Positions 1 to 11,510 of a DNA stretch of 64,000 nucleotides are shown piece by piece. The stretch is taken from assembly GCA_025024175.1 (NCBI GenBank), contig QCXZ01000041.1, forward strand, positions 37,939,786-38,003,785, read 5' to 3'. The notes beneath the pieces were generated by a model. That model made no database searches. It saw only the letters and a program-made list of their open reading frames with translations, and had not been told where the DNA came from. The stretch's first letter is position 1, and every line of letters begins with the position of its first letter. Position numbers and translations under genes: made by a program. Source of the stretch: Rhyzopertha dominica (Eukaryota; Arthropoda; Insecta; Coleoptera; Bostrichidae).

Positions 1-1924
1 ATCAGCAAAATGAGTAATGATTTTTTGTGAAAATCGACTAAACTTTATTCAATTTGTGAAATGAATCTTGATTCACTATTTGATATTCCCTTTAAGCCAA
101 CTAAAACTGAATAAAACTGCGGAATGTATTGACTCAATCAAATTCTAGATCGCAAGAAAAAGACCGCGCAAATGACCTTTGCGCACGTAGCGCAATCTAT
201 TGGAATCGAAATGATATAAATTCGCTGTGCAGCACCTGAAATCAACGCAAAGGTAAAAACAAATGTAATTCTATTGGACTGTATTGGGGTGTTTCAAATT
301 TTTTTATTTTACCATGCATTCAACTGAATTATCCAATTTTATGGTTTTCCAAATGTTTTTATTGTATTCAGGAATTTTTACGAATTTCATTTTGCTTAAA
401 ACTCTCCCAAAAGCATAATTAACAAACAAAACAAGAATCAACCATATAATATCGTTGCTATCACTTATGATCAATTTAGATTATTCCGACTTTCCGTAAA
501 TCCTGAATTTTCTTTCGCTCAAGAGTTTACCAGAACCAGAACAAACAAAACAAAAAAATACGCGAATCGTCAGTTATGGCCATGACTTCATACAAAAATC
601 CCATGAATAAAAGTATATTCAGTTTTTCCATAATTTTCCAATTTTGCGGGAAACCTTTCTCATTTTTCCCGTGATAGCCTTGCTCGAACTATTGCAAACA
701 TTTTAAAGAAAAATCGGTCGAGCCTTTCTCAAGTGTTTTGATTACCAACGAATAGTATTTCAGTTTTATTTATATATATAAAATAAGCTAGCAATAAATG
801 CCTCTGTTTAGGTCGACATCGAATATGAACAAAAAAGGTCGTCCCATTTTTCCCAATATTCTTCATCCGCAAAAACCACTGTTATCTCTTCTAAAAAAGG
901 CAAAGACTGACATTTTATACCCAACAATCATATCAATTCCGCCAATTAATGAAAGATTAGCCATGAGGTCTAGGTTAAATCTGAAAAGCGATTAATCACT
1001 CCTACACGGACAGCATATGAGCGAGTGCACAGATTAGGAAAATGCTGCGTGCAAAATGTTAGGTTCAGTCATTTTAGTCGGGTCTAATCAATTGCATGAT
1101 ATGTATATCTAATTCAGCATAACATACTCCATAACATAAAAATTAAGATTTTTTTATAGAAAAAGATAAATGAAAAACAATAGGTAAAATGGGTATAACT
1201 TAAGCGCTACAATTGCAACATTTCGTCGGCCTTTGACTTACACTACTCGCAAAAAAATAGCATCGCGATTCCTAAAGACTGTGTGGAACAACAAAACTCC
1301 ATTAGCTGAGTTAAAAAAAACTGCTGCTTTTTAATTCTGATGCACATTTGCGGACACCTTTTTATAAATTACCATCTTCTTTGGTACTAAAATGCAACAT
1401 CTCCAGAGAATTCTTAGAAGTCAAGCGAACCAGAGGTCAACTTGATAATTAAATGTTATTAATAAAACCTACGTCCCCAACGAACATGCACAGGTAACTC
1501 TGTTTTTATACCAACACAAATACTTAGAAAAGAAACAGCGGTATTAATGTTTCTCAACTAACAATTGCATTATGTTTGTTTTTTGTAATTGGCCATCAAA
1601 ATGCATCGAATAAACATTCCAGCACCACTTTTTTTCTTCTATATAGTTCTAAAGTTTAACGACCTGCACAAAAATACACTGCATTTAACATAAGATGAAC
1701 TTACATGACTACGTCTGCAGCAGGACAACACCAATAACAAATAAAGAACCGGGGGAAATAAAGATGAAACTCAAAACCACACGGTTTTGAGTAAGCTGAA
1801 GTTCAATATTGAAAACCCTGTATTTTTTATTTTTGGTTAATAATATTTTTGTTAAAAATTCTGGAAACTGCCAAGCTTTGACTATACCCCAGAATAATTT
1901 GACGAGATAGAATTAAACAAAAAA
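1..1924. other. AT-rich stretch without recognisable gene
   Basis: I see no coding similarity, RNA gene or clear repeat here. A 65-codon open frame at 798-995 has no family motif and is not supported as a gene. The stretch ends where the first asymmetric-ended element begins. Confidence 0.6.
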
Positions 1925-1928
1925 AAAC

Positions 1929-2820
1929 GCTACAAATTGAATCAATACTTCCACATCCAATTGTCAAAATGATATTTACGTTTTTATTTCTTATACTATA
2001 CGATTAGTAATCAGGTTATGAGCATTTTTTCTCTCTATACATTTTTTCTAAGACAAACAGTCTTCGTGATATTAGCAAAAATATATAAATTTTAAATTCG
2101 GTTTTCTCAAAATAACTCGAAAATTATTAACTAAACAAAAAATTACAAGAGTGCTTTCTGATCAGAAATTTGATTTTCTATATAATACCAAAATTTAAAA
2201 AAAAATCGTACGAACAGGGTCCAAAATAGGTTTTTTGAAAATATTTCGAAAATGTCAAAATTTTGGATAAATTTTCTAAGACACTTTTTGTGAGAAATTT
2301 TATTTCCTATCTGATGGTATTTTCATTTTTTGAATACATTAAATATATTCGGAGATATTTAGGAAAAACCAATTTCTTTAAGTGACGCTTTTTTGCTAAT
2401 ATCTTCTAAATAGTTTGCTGCACCGAACATTTATAAGAGCAAATAATACTCGCAGTTATACTACTAATCACATACTAAAACGAAAAATAAATAAAAAATA
2501 AAAATTTGCAAAAAGGGTAGTTACCTCCCAATTTCGCCCCCTTCCCGACACCCTACTTACCCCACAAACAATAGGTCGCTTTGGGTAGTTGAGATTTATA
2601 CATTTGCCAAATTTCAAGTTCATATATTAAGTCTTTCGAAAGTTATCGTGTCCACAAACAAAACCACAGACACACACACAGACACACAGACAAAAAAATT
2701 TTTTTTGCTCAAATTTTGTTTTTTTGCGTTTTCGACCATTTTAAGGCGAATTAGCAAATAAAAATTTTTAGAAATTTTTTTTCGCTATACAGTGCTTCCC
2801 ATCCGTTGGATGTGGAAGTA
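1929..2820 (+). mobile_element. Asymmetric-ended non-autonomous element, copy A
   Basis: The left inverted motif ACTTCCACATCCAA starts at 1947 and its inverse lies at the right end (GGATGTGGAAGT, ending 2819). The left side carries about 20 extra bases (GCTACAAATTGAATCAAT) that are also shared by copies B, D, E and F, so the element starts before the inverted motif. There is no matching extra sequence on the right. A CAGACACACA-type microsatellite lies near 2668-2692, and a short palindrome (CATCC-gtt-GGATG) sits just inside the right end. The non-coding body of about 0.9 kb recurs at five other places in the window. The structure resembles Helentron-derived elements (HINE/DINE-1 type), but a TIR MITE is possible. 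Confidence 0.75.
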
Positions 2821-2912
2821 ACTATTTGTTTTTTAGCTTTTATTTATAAGGTAAAGCAAGTAAATAATATTCGGAAACTTTGCTACAAAATTTTGTAAGC
2901 TACTTTATGTCT

Positions 2913-4601
2913 TCATATTTTGGGAACGACAGTGGTATTAAATCTGCATAAAAAAATAGAGTGATAGTTACATACACAATATAGATGAACGTTTTGTTTT
3001 ATTTTACCTTGATAAGCTTGATCTGGCATCTGGAATTCTCGAGATGTGTTTGGTATATACGGTTTTCCGACAATATCCGCAGACTCCCAGCACCCGTTAT
3101 AAGTAAGTCGGTAGCAGACGAACCTAGGATGCTCCTTACACACCTTAAGTTCTCTAATAGGTCGTGAAGCAAATGGGAAGATTTTCTTATATAGCTTGTT
3201 TAACAAAGTTTGTCAGTCCCTGAAGTAATGTTGATTTACATCTACTGTATAAAAAGGCTTCGGTTTCTGACGAATAGATTTAAAATGTTCTAACCAATCA
3301 TTAGGGACTTCTGCTCTAGCTTTTTGTTGTATTAGAGCAAAGTCTTTGTCACATTCCATATATGAATGTCCGCGCACATGAAATGTTACAACAACGCTGT
3401 CAAGTTTTTGTTGGAAATGTAATGATGTAAGTATCTAAACATTGTCCAGTTTTTGTTTTGGCCAGCACACGAGTCGCAAAATAAGTATAGCTCTTTTGTA
3501 TTTTCATAAAGATGGTTATAAAGAAAATGATGCAGGAGTGAACATACGTCATTCCTTCCTTTGTTTTCCACTGTTTCTGGATAAGTATAAAAGACTGCAT
3601 CATTTAATCATAGAATGTGAACAATAAACGTATAAAGAGAAAGCTGCCTGCTGTAGTACACGTCGTTAATCGAAATGTTTGGTATAGGTAGATTTTTCGC
3701 ATAATCTATCCAAATTGCTTCTATTTTTTCATTTCTTCTACTCTTATTTTTGCATCAGTTTTACGCTTGTAAAATATATCGGCTCTACGTAAATATAGAC
3801 AATTCTGTACCTCAGCTTTTTTAATCTCTTCACGAATTGCTGTTACTTCATCACTTTTTGCATTTTACAGGAAATTATCCAAATTTTTCAGTTTAATGTT
3901 TATTTCGTCACAGAATGAACAAGTATCTGATCTCGGATATCCAAAACTTATGTTGAATTTTTCATTAAAGATTTTACTATAGCTGTCGTATTAAATTTTA
4001 TTCCTTGATACTTTTCCTTGAATAACTGGTACATCTTGGATATACTTAGTTCCTCAGACAGATATGTTTTCTTTGTTTTTTTCAAGACTGTAATGACTAT
4101 TTCTGCTTTTGAAAGACGAAATGTGTTGGACTATCGCATTTACGGCTTCTTCAGATAAAGCATGTATTCTGTTTCTGTGTTTCTGTTCCTTTGGTGCAGA
4201 ATCAGTTAATTTGAGGGAGTTTTAAATAGTTTGAACTCTGCGAGCACTTATACCATGAATTGCCAAAAACGCCTTTCTAGCATACTTGAACGTCACGTAC
4301 GGAACCATTTTCATCCATTGCTCTCACTCGATATTTATATGAAGATTGATTGAATCGTACCACTTCGTTTTCTGGATTCCTAGGACGTCGTCTTTGAACA
4401 GAAATTAGTGATATCTGTCCGGCCAAATACGCATTTTGTTCGTCATATGTTGGTAATACTGTCCCAGTATTCGTTTTCTTTATTGCGCATTCACTTGTGA
4501 AAAACACAGTCATTACCACTCACATGGCTTTGTAGCCTAATCTTTTGGGTCGCATCTAACAAACGTCCATACTTTTTACGCTTTTTTGTATTAAGTTCCA
4601 T
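2913..4601 (-). pseudogene. Decayed DUF7869-type transposase-like gene
   Basis: Reading down the minus strand from an ATG at 4601, conserved blocks appear in order but in different frames. They are a basic N-terminus (ELNTKKRKKYGR), a VQRRRPRNPENE block, FGYPRSDTCSFCDEINIK, ELYLFCDSCAGQNKNW, VVTFHVRGHSYMECDKDFAL, and a C-terminal block including YKKIFPFASRPIRELK. The order and wording match a multi-copy insect protein family carrying what I recall as the DUF7869 domain, of uncharacterised, probably mobile origin. The blocks CDSCAGQNKN and RGHSYMECDKDF hold the conserved Asp, Cys and His positions of that family. At least three frame changes and several stops (for example soon after the start) make this copy non-functional. 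The family match is from memory and was not searched. Confidence 0.75.
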
Positions 4602-7600
4602 GGTAAATGGTGACAACAAAAGAATGTACCTAAGCAAGAGCAAAGCCACAACTGAAAGAAGAGTTTTTCGCGTTTGAAATTGTCGGGGACACTCATCTTT
4701 ATTAACTCTTACGCTGGGACCATAATCGTTCTTTCAAAGTGCACTAGATATTCAAACGGCTATAATACTGTGACTGTGCACGTTATTTGCTCCTAAAGAA
4801 ATGTTACAAGGCGCTACAACGTGCAAATTGTATGATACGCCACCTAACGCAATTTTTGGAATTTTTGTACTTTCATCTTTTTCCCCCCTGACTCTTCAAA
4901 TAAATATATAGGTATGTAATAAAATTAAAAGAATCAGTCGAAGAGCGACATATTGACACAAAAATAATCCAAAATGTTAGTAAACACTGTAGTAAATCGT
5001 CAATAAAAAAGTATTATTACTAAAGTATTCTTTCAGCTGGTCGTCACTGCCCTACCTGAAGCTTTCGACAGCGTAGACCTCATTTGTTAGTGGGAGAAGA
5101 AATAATCAGGAGTATATCCACAGCATCATAGCACTTCGGAAAGACGTATTTTAAGTAATAGCGTGAGAAGTTTGTACTTTCCTATGGCATTAGGAGTAAT
5201 AACCTAATAAGCTGAGCCTGTTAATTGCTACTCGTACATTAACTGTAACATTTTGAGTATGATAGTAATTGAGAACATCAAGCGACAGGCCTTCAAACAT
5301 CGCAAGATTGTGCCATTATTATTTTTATTAAAACTTTCAAGAATGTAAGTGAACTACCCCAAAATGCTTTGATTCCCCCCAATGCCCTATTGTATCAAAA
5401 TTACCTAACTTGAACTGCATATTGCATTGGAATGCCATATTTTTTCTCATTCTAACATATCTATGTGTTATGTATATTAAGTAATAGTTTATGTTGTATT
5501 AGATGTTAGTTCTCCAGAAAGTTTTTACTTTTTTTCGTAAAAGCTATGCTACGTATGCTACGTATGCTAAACCGCAATTGATCAAAGTGATTGCTACAAA
5601 AATTTTGTAACCCCAGACTTGTTTAACCCTAAGGCTTTCTATACTTAGATGTAAAACTAGTGCGTTTGAGTTTGTACCTTTTCATCCATTGTTTGCTGTC
5701 TTGTGTTAAGCCGAGTATTTCGCTCCATGCTTTCCTTCCCTCTTTCTTCTCTGGTTTTGTGGGTCTCCGTCTAATATCAGCTAAATCATAACAATATGGT
5801 GCAAGCTAGTCTCATAAATGCTAATTGTATTAATAAGCACGGTCATGTTAAGTTTCGTCATTAATAACACAGATTAAAGTACTTATCAAAATGTTTGCGT
5901 AAGATGCTCTGTGTATGTTTTAATTCAACTATTTTTATTCAAAAGTTGCAAGCATGTNATCGTCATTTTAGAGCACCTTNGATACACTAAAAAACAACGC
6001 AAAATTGTCGATGTNATGTGTCGTTATCCTCGTCCAAAGTGCAATCCNAATATGTGCAAGCTATGTTTATCGAGTTGGCAGGAAATTAAAAAATTAAATT
6101 TTTAATGTGACGCACGCAGCGATGACCGGAGTTCCGTCAACCAGAAACAACAAAAACAGTACCGAGGAGCAAATTCCAGTGAAAAGATCCGTGAAACGTT
6201 CTTCTTAAAAGGTGTTATGGTCGATTATTTACCGTTTATGTTATGATTATTCAATAATACAGCATTAAACTGCAGTTATGCATTCGCGGATATAAATTAT
6301 GCAAGCAAATTACGAACATAAACAGCGCAAATAACGTAAGTTCTATAATAACTAGTAATAAAGATGTGTTGAATTTTTTTGCAGGAATGTTTGCTATTAT
6401 TATTAAAAAGATTGTCGTTATTATATAATTATACTAAATATTCTTTTACATTTTGCATTTTCTATAGTAGAATGCTCTACTGTCAGAAAATTTCTAAAAA
6501 TGTTGAGGCAGAATTGAAATCAGATATCGTAAAAAAATCGGAATGGGCAGAAGGCCACACTAACCAAAATTCGAACTTTTTCACTGTTTAATGGAAGAGA
6601 ACATGAAATAGTTTAAAAAGTAAAATACAATACAACTAAACTAATTGATATACCTCGGTTCTTTCCTTTAGTAAACGAACTCATTTTTTGATACCTTTTT
6701 TATCTTTACATCGCCATAGCTTCCAAACGCGTTCTTCTATTGAAATATACATTTTGTTGGCATGCCAAAAATATAAGGTCCCTATTTAATAACTATACAC
6801 TGTATAAGGAAATGAATGTATTCAAATATTAAAATTTGAGTCGGAGGGGTCTCGTGCTTTGTTTATAAAGAAGCAAAACCATGAAAATCTCAATTAACCG
6901 CTATAATCCATGAGATCCGTGAGGCAGATGGAGATAGCAATATCAGCAATGGGGTTGCAGCCCTTAACAGCAAATCGTTATTATAACACATATGCGACTT
7001 AGCCTTGACCTAATGGAGTTAGAAGCTGCAATAGAAAAAATATTTGTAATGTTTTAGTGTCTTATATTTACCTTTAAAGTTTTCCGCCAATTCAAATATT
7101 GCGTGATACGTCACCGTTCCCGCAGACGCTCTCCTTTTTTGCTTAACGGTTAACCTTTGTTTACGTGAACGTTTTTCAGTAAACGTTATCAACTGTAAAA
7201 CCAAGAACAAGACACATGGTTTAACACATTCAGTCGCGTACAGGTTGTTATAATTCATAATTGCGAGTTTGGGAAATAAAATGGCAACGCTGCTGCGACT
7301 TGGGTTTTAGAAACCTCATCTCGGCCGATCGCACAGACTGGCATGCCAGGATGCGTGTGGCAACATCACACAATTACACCGCAGTAAACGCGCTAGGGAG
7401 CGGTGACGTCAGGGATTCATACTTTAAGGTTGGGGTATCGCCGTAAGCTAATACATGGGCGACATACACCGCTACAAAACGGGAAATGTAAAAAATTACT
7501 CATTCTATTAGAAATACGAAGTGATCCTTAACAATAAGAAGAATTGATGCTTCGCGTGAGCTATTTGTTAAGTTTATAATTGCTATATATTTAATATAGT

Positions 7601-7980
7601 AACAGCGTAAATATTGCGTAAAATTTTACCTATGGCGGGAACACTTGCTTGTCGATTACTTTGAATTCTGANGTACTATTCAAAAGAAGTTTTAGCATAC
7701 GTAAATGCCCCATTCCTTACCTTTATATTGGTTACTATTTCGTTACAGACTATACGGTATTTTTTTAGATTTCTTGTTTTGAAGGAAGTCATTTATCACC
7801 AAATCGACAACGTCAATAAGGTCGATATTCGCTGCGAATTTAAGATGGAAATTGGCAGGTCACAATAAAATCGCGTCTTCGCTAAAACGGTATAGTTCAG
7901 ACGTAGTCCAGCAAAACATTGATAGATGGTGGTGTATGAGTTTAGGTTGTTGCATGTGCTAAGGAGGGAAGAGTGCCGTA
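4602..7980. other. Intergenic, no gene recognised
   Basis: Mostly AT-rich sequence. Four single ambiguous bases (N) fall within 5958-6048. A short CpG-richer patch at about 7261-7446 is open in one frame but shows no family motif. I cannot support any gene in this stretch. Confidence 0.55.
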
Positions 7981-7981
7981 C

Positions 7982-7998
7982 GACCTTTGACCTTTGAC
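7982..7998 (-). promoter_or_regulatory. DR1-like nuclear-receptor half-site pair
   Basis: On the minus strand the sequence reads GTCAAAGGTCAAAGGTC. This contains AGGTCA-A-AGGTC, the layout recognised by HNF4 and RXR/USP-type receptors. No gene lies nearby, so a regulatory role is only possible. A chance match in repeat-flanking DNA is equally plausible. Confidence 0.2.
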
Positions 7999-8011
7999 TA
8001 TTGAATATAAA

Positions 8012-8866
8012 TTTTACTTCCACATCCAACGGATGGAAAGTATTGTATCGCGAAAAAAATGTTCAAAAATTTTTATTTGCTCATTCGCTTTAAAATGGTC
8101 GAAAACGCAAAAGAACAAAATTTGAGCAAAACAAAATTTCTTGTCTGTGTGTCTGTGGTTTTGTTTATATACGCGGTAACTTTCGAAATACTTAATATAT
8201 GAACTTGAAATTTGGCACACGTATAAATCTCAACTACCCAAAGCGACCTATTGTTTGTGAGGTAAGTACGGTATCGAGAAGGGGGCAAAACTGAGGGGTA
8301 ACTACCCTTTCTGCAAATTTTTATCTTTTTATATTTTTTTCGTTTTAGTATGTGATTAGTAGTATAACTGCGAGTAGTATTCATTCTTATAAATTTTCGA
8401 TGCAGCAAACTGTTTAGAATATATTAGCAAAAAAGCGTCACTTAAAGAAAACGGGTTTTCCTAAATATCTCCGAATATACTTAATATATTCAAAAAATGA
8501 TAATGGCATCAGATAGGAAATAAAATTTCTCACAAAAAGTTTATTAGAAAATTTATTCAAATTTATATATTTTGGTCCCTGCTCGTACAATTTTTTTTTA
8601 AATTTTGGTAATAAATATAAAATCAAATTTCTGATCAGAAAGCACTGTTGTAATTTTTTGTTAAGTTAATAATTTTCGAGTTATTTGGAAAAAACCGATT
8701 TTAAAANTTATATATTTTTGCTAATATCACGAGGACTTTGTCTTAGAAAAATGTCTAGAGAGACAAAATGCTCAAAATCTGATTACTAATCGTATAGCAT
8801 AAGAAATAAAAACGTAAATGTCATTTTGACAATTGGATGTGGAAGTATTGATTCAATTTGTAGCGG
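8012..8866 (-). mobile_element. Asymmetric-ended non-autonomous element, copy B
   Basis: This is a reverse-orientation copy of the 1929-2820 element. It runs from ACTTCCACATCCAACGGATG at 8016 to GGATGTGGAAGT ending at 8846, followed by the extra tail ATTGATTCAATTTGTAGCGG. The GTCTGTGTGTCTGTGG microsatellite remnant lies at about 8142-8158. The several open frames across it are accidental; the same bases are non-coding in the other copies. Confidence 0.75.
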
Positions 8867-9185
8867 TTTTTCAACTTCAGGTGAACAGTAACAGTAATCG
8901 TTTATGTATTATGTATGTACTATTTTAATCTGTTAAGCCCTATAGGTACTTTAAACATGTAATGAAAAATGGTAAAGTTAAAGCCAGGAATGTATTTGTT
9001 TTTATATTTTTAATTTCTGCAAATTGTTACCCCGCTTTTGGCGTGTGAGAAGATCCTGTACATCCGTAGCATCGAATTTGCTTTCCAAAATGCACGGAAT
9101 ATTAACGAAGGTCAAGACGCTGAGCGTCTGCATGCCACTAATAACTTAGATTAGTAGGTACAGGGATGTAGTGTTGCAGTAAAAT

Positions 9186-9590
9186 CAACTTGAAATTTGG
9201 CATAGGTACATATAAATCTCAACTAGGTACCCAAAGCGACTTAGTTTTTGGGGTAAGTAGTAATAGTAGTAATAACTACCTTTTTTTGCAAATTTTTCTT
9301 TTAGTATGTATGTAATTAGTAGTATTATTGTGAGTATTATGCGTCCCTATAAATTTTCGGTGCAGCAAACGGTTTAGAAGATATTAGCAAGAAACCGTCA
9401 CTTAAAAAAAACCGGTTTTTCTTAAATATGTCCGAAAATACTTAATATATTCAAAAAGTGTAAATACCAACAGATAGAAAATAGAATATCTCACAAAAAG
9501 TGTTTTAAATTTTTTTTCAAAAAAATTGTCATTTTCGAAATATTTCCAAAAAACTGAATTTTGGATCCCGTCCACAAAATTTTAATCTAT
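9186..9590 (-). mobile_element. Asymmetric-ended element, copy C (truncated)
   Basis: An internal part of the same family in reverse orientation. The shared blocks are CTTGAAATTTGGCA at 9190, CCCAAAGCGAC at about 9230, GCAGCAAACGGTTTAGAAGA near 9361-9380 and TCTCACAAAAAGTGTT near 9490. Both termini are missing, and it lies only about 320 bp from copy B in the same orientation. Confidence 0.65.
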
Positions 9591-10853
9591 TTAAATATAA
9601 ATAACATAAATATATTATAAATAATATAAATAAAATAAAATGAAGTTCAATAGATAGATAAAAAACACACTGTTTTGTATGAATTTGGCCTCAGGTTACA
9701 TCAGGCAAATTATTGTAGCGGGTGTCTGTCACACTTTAAATCTTTACTCCTCTGATTTAAAATTATTTCTGGTCCAACACATTCTCTGTAAAAAGAAACC
9801 AGTTTTGGAAGCATCATGTTCCAAACTTCCATGTCACGTACTATTACTTGTACATATAGAGGGTTAACTATCACCCGAATAAACTATGAAGTAACATTTT
9901 TCTCTGTTACATATGGCCAGCTGCCCTTGTATCTGTAAAAAAATTTGTACACATACAAAAATATACGTCACTTGTGCATATTATTTGTAATTACCTGGTA
10001 GAAATAATCATGATTTCTCTTCAAAGATATATAAAAATTCCTATAAGTGTAGGTAAAAAATAATTTGAAAGGAAGACCTCGCAATTAGCGATTATTTCAG
10101 CAAAAAATATTAATTATATTGGTTTGGTCTAGCTGAATCTTTTATCTTAGATAATCAATCAATTATCTCTGTTATGAATTTAGAAAGTAAATGATCTAAA
10201 GGTGCTGGTTTCGTTTGCGGAGTCAAGAAAAATAAAAAGACGTATGTTCGCTTACCTTAGGTACGGTGTTGCGAACACGGGATGCGGGTAATCCACCAGA
10301 AGCGGGAGCGGGATCAAAAGCGGGAACGGGACCAAAAGCGGGTGAGACCAAGCGGTAGTTCAATTGGATGTAGCACGATACACATTCACTCGGTTTGTTT
10401 TTTTACTATGCACTTTTTTTGTTAGTTCGTTATTTCTAATGTTTTTATTAATGGTCAAAACGACTAGATATTTGGTAAGCGAACATCTTACGCGCGAAAT
10501 TTAATAACAAACAAAAAATTAGATATTTTGCTTTAACAATCTCTAAATATTCAATTAATAGTTTTTAGGTAGTGCTGTTTTGTAATTTCTTGCTCGAATA
10601 TATCTTTCTATCTCTCCAGGATCTCAGCCTTAAATAATCCACTGGCTATAGTAGTACAAGTTAAAAGGTATCGCTGTTTAAAGTGCCTAAAATTATTAAT
10701 GCCAATTCACGAGTCAAATTTTAGAGCACTGCACTGGAGAAAATTTGAGACAATGTAAATAGTCGTTAATTTATCAAGATCCACTTGTATTTGTTGGAAT
10801 TAGTTTCTGAATCAAATTTTAAGGATTCTGTCGAGTTTTGCTAGTGAAATAAA
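9591..10853. other. Intergenic, no gene recognised
   Basis: AT-rich sequence with no family motif in any frame. The only structure I see is the short GC-rich tandem repeat at 10298-10342, listed separately. Confidence 0.5.
10298..10342. repeat. 18-bp GC-rich tandem repeat, 2.5 units
   Basis: Two units, AGAAGCGGGAGCGGGATC and AAAAGCGGGAACGGGACC, are followed by the partial unit AAAAGCGGG. The block stands out as GC-rich within AT-rich DNA. Confidence 0.7.
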
Positions 10854-11510
10854 CCGCTGCAAATTGAATCAATACTACCACATCCAATTGTCAAAATGAC
10901 ATTTACGCTTTTATTTCTTGTATTATACGGTTAATAATGAGGTTTTGAACATTTATTGTCTCCACAATTTTTTTTTGAGAAACAAACTGTTTCCGTATTA
11001 TTAGCAATAATCCATAAATTTTTAAAACCTTTTTTTTGTAAATAACTCGAAAATTATTAAATTAATAAAAAAATTGCAAAAGTGCTTTTCGATCTGAAAT
11101 TTGATTTTCTATAATTATGTACCAGCAAAATTTTTTCGTGTGAACCGGGTCCAAATTCAGTTTCTTGGAAATATTTCGATAAATGTCAATCTTTTGGAAA
11201 CATTTTTTAAAACACTTTTTGCACGAAATGTTATTTCCTATCTGTGGTGGTATTTTGACTTTTTGAATATATTAAGCATTTTCGTAGATATTTAGGAAAA
11301 ACGTTTTTCTTGTGACGGTTTTTTGCTAATATCTTCTAAACCGTTTGCTGCACCGAAAATTTGTAGGGACGAATAATAATCGCAATTGTACTACTAATTA
11401 CACCCTAGAAGGAAAAAAATAAAATTTGCAAGAAGGGTAGTTACCTCCCAATTTCACCCCCTTATTCCCTATACGCTTACTTACCCCAAAAACAATAGGT
11501 CGCTTTGACA
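10854..11510 (+). mobile_element. Asymmetric-ended element, copy D (3'-truncated)
   Basis: It begins with the shared tail CGCTGCAAATTGAATCAATA and the inverted motif (ACTACCACATCC at 10874, one base changed). It follows the family body to AACAATAGGTCGCTTTGA near 11510. The microsatellite and the right end are absent, so this copy is truncated by deletion or partial insertion. Confidence 0.7.

Noticed and set aside
2985..3627. Plus-strand open frames at 2985-3167 and 3442-3627
   Set aside because: They are shadows of the minus-strand transposase-like relic at 2913-4601, whose motifs lie on the opposite strand.
5958..6048. Four single N bases inside an open frame
   Set aside because: Isolated N bases also occur at 7672, 8707, 13696, 22615, 30670, 47281, 57281 and elsewhere. 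They are ambiguous base calls, not a biological signal.
7796..8626. Several minus-strand open frames of 60-111 codons
   Set aside because: They lie in or across the edge of repeat copy B. The equivalent bases in copies A and E are broken by stops and shifts, so no protein is conserved.
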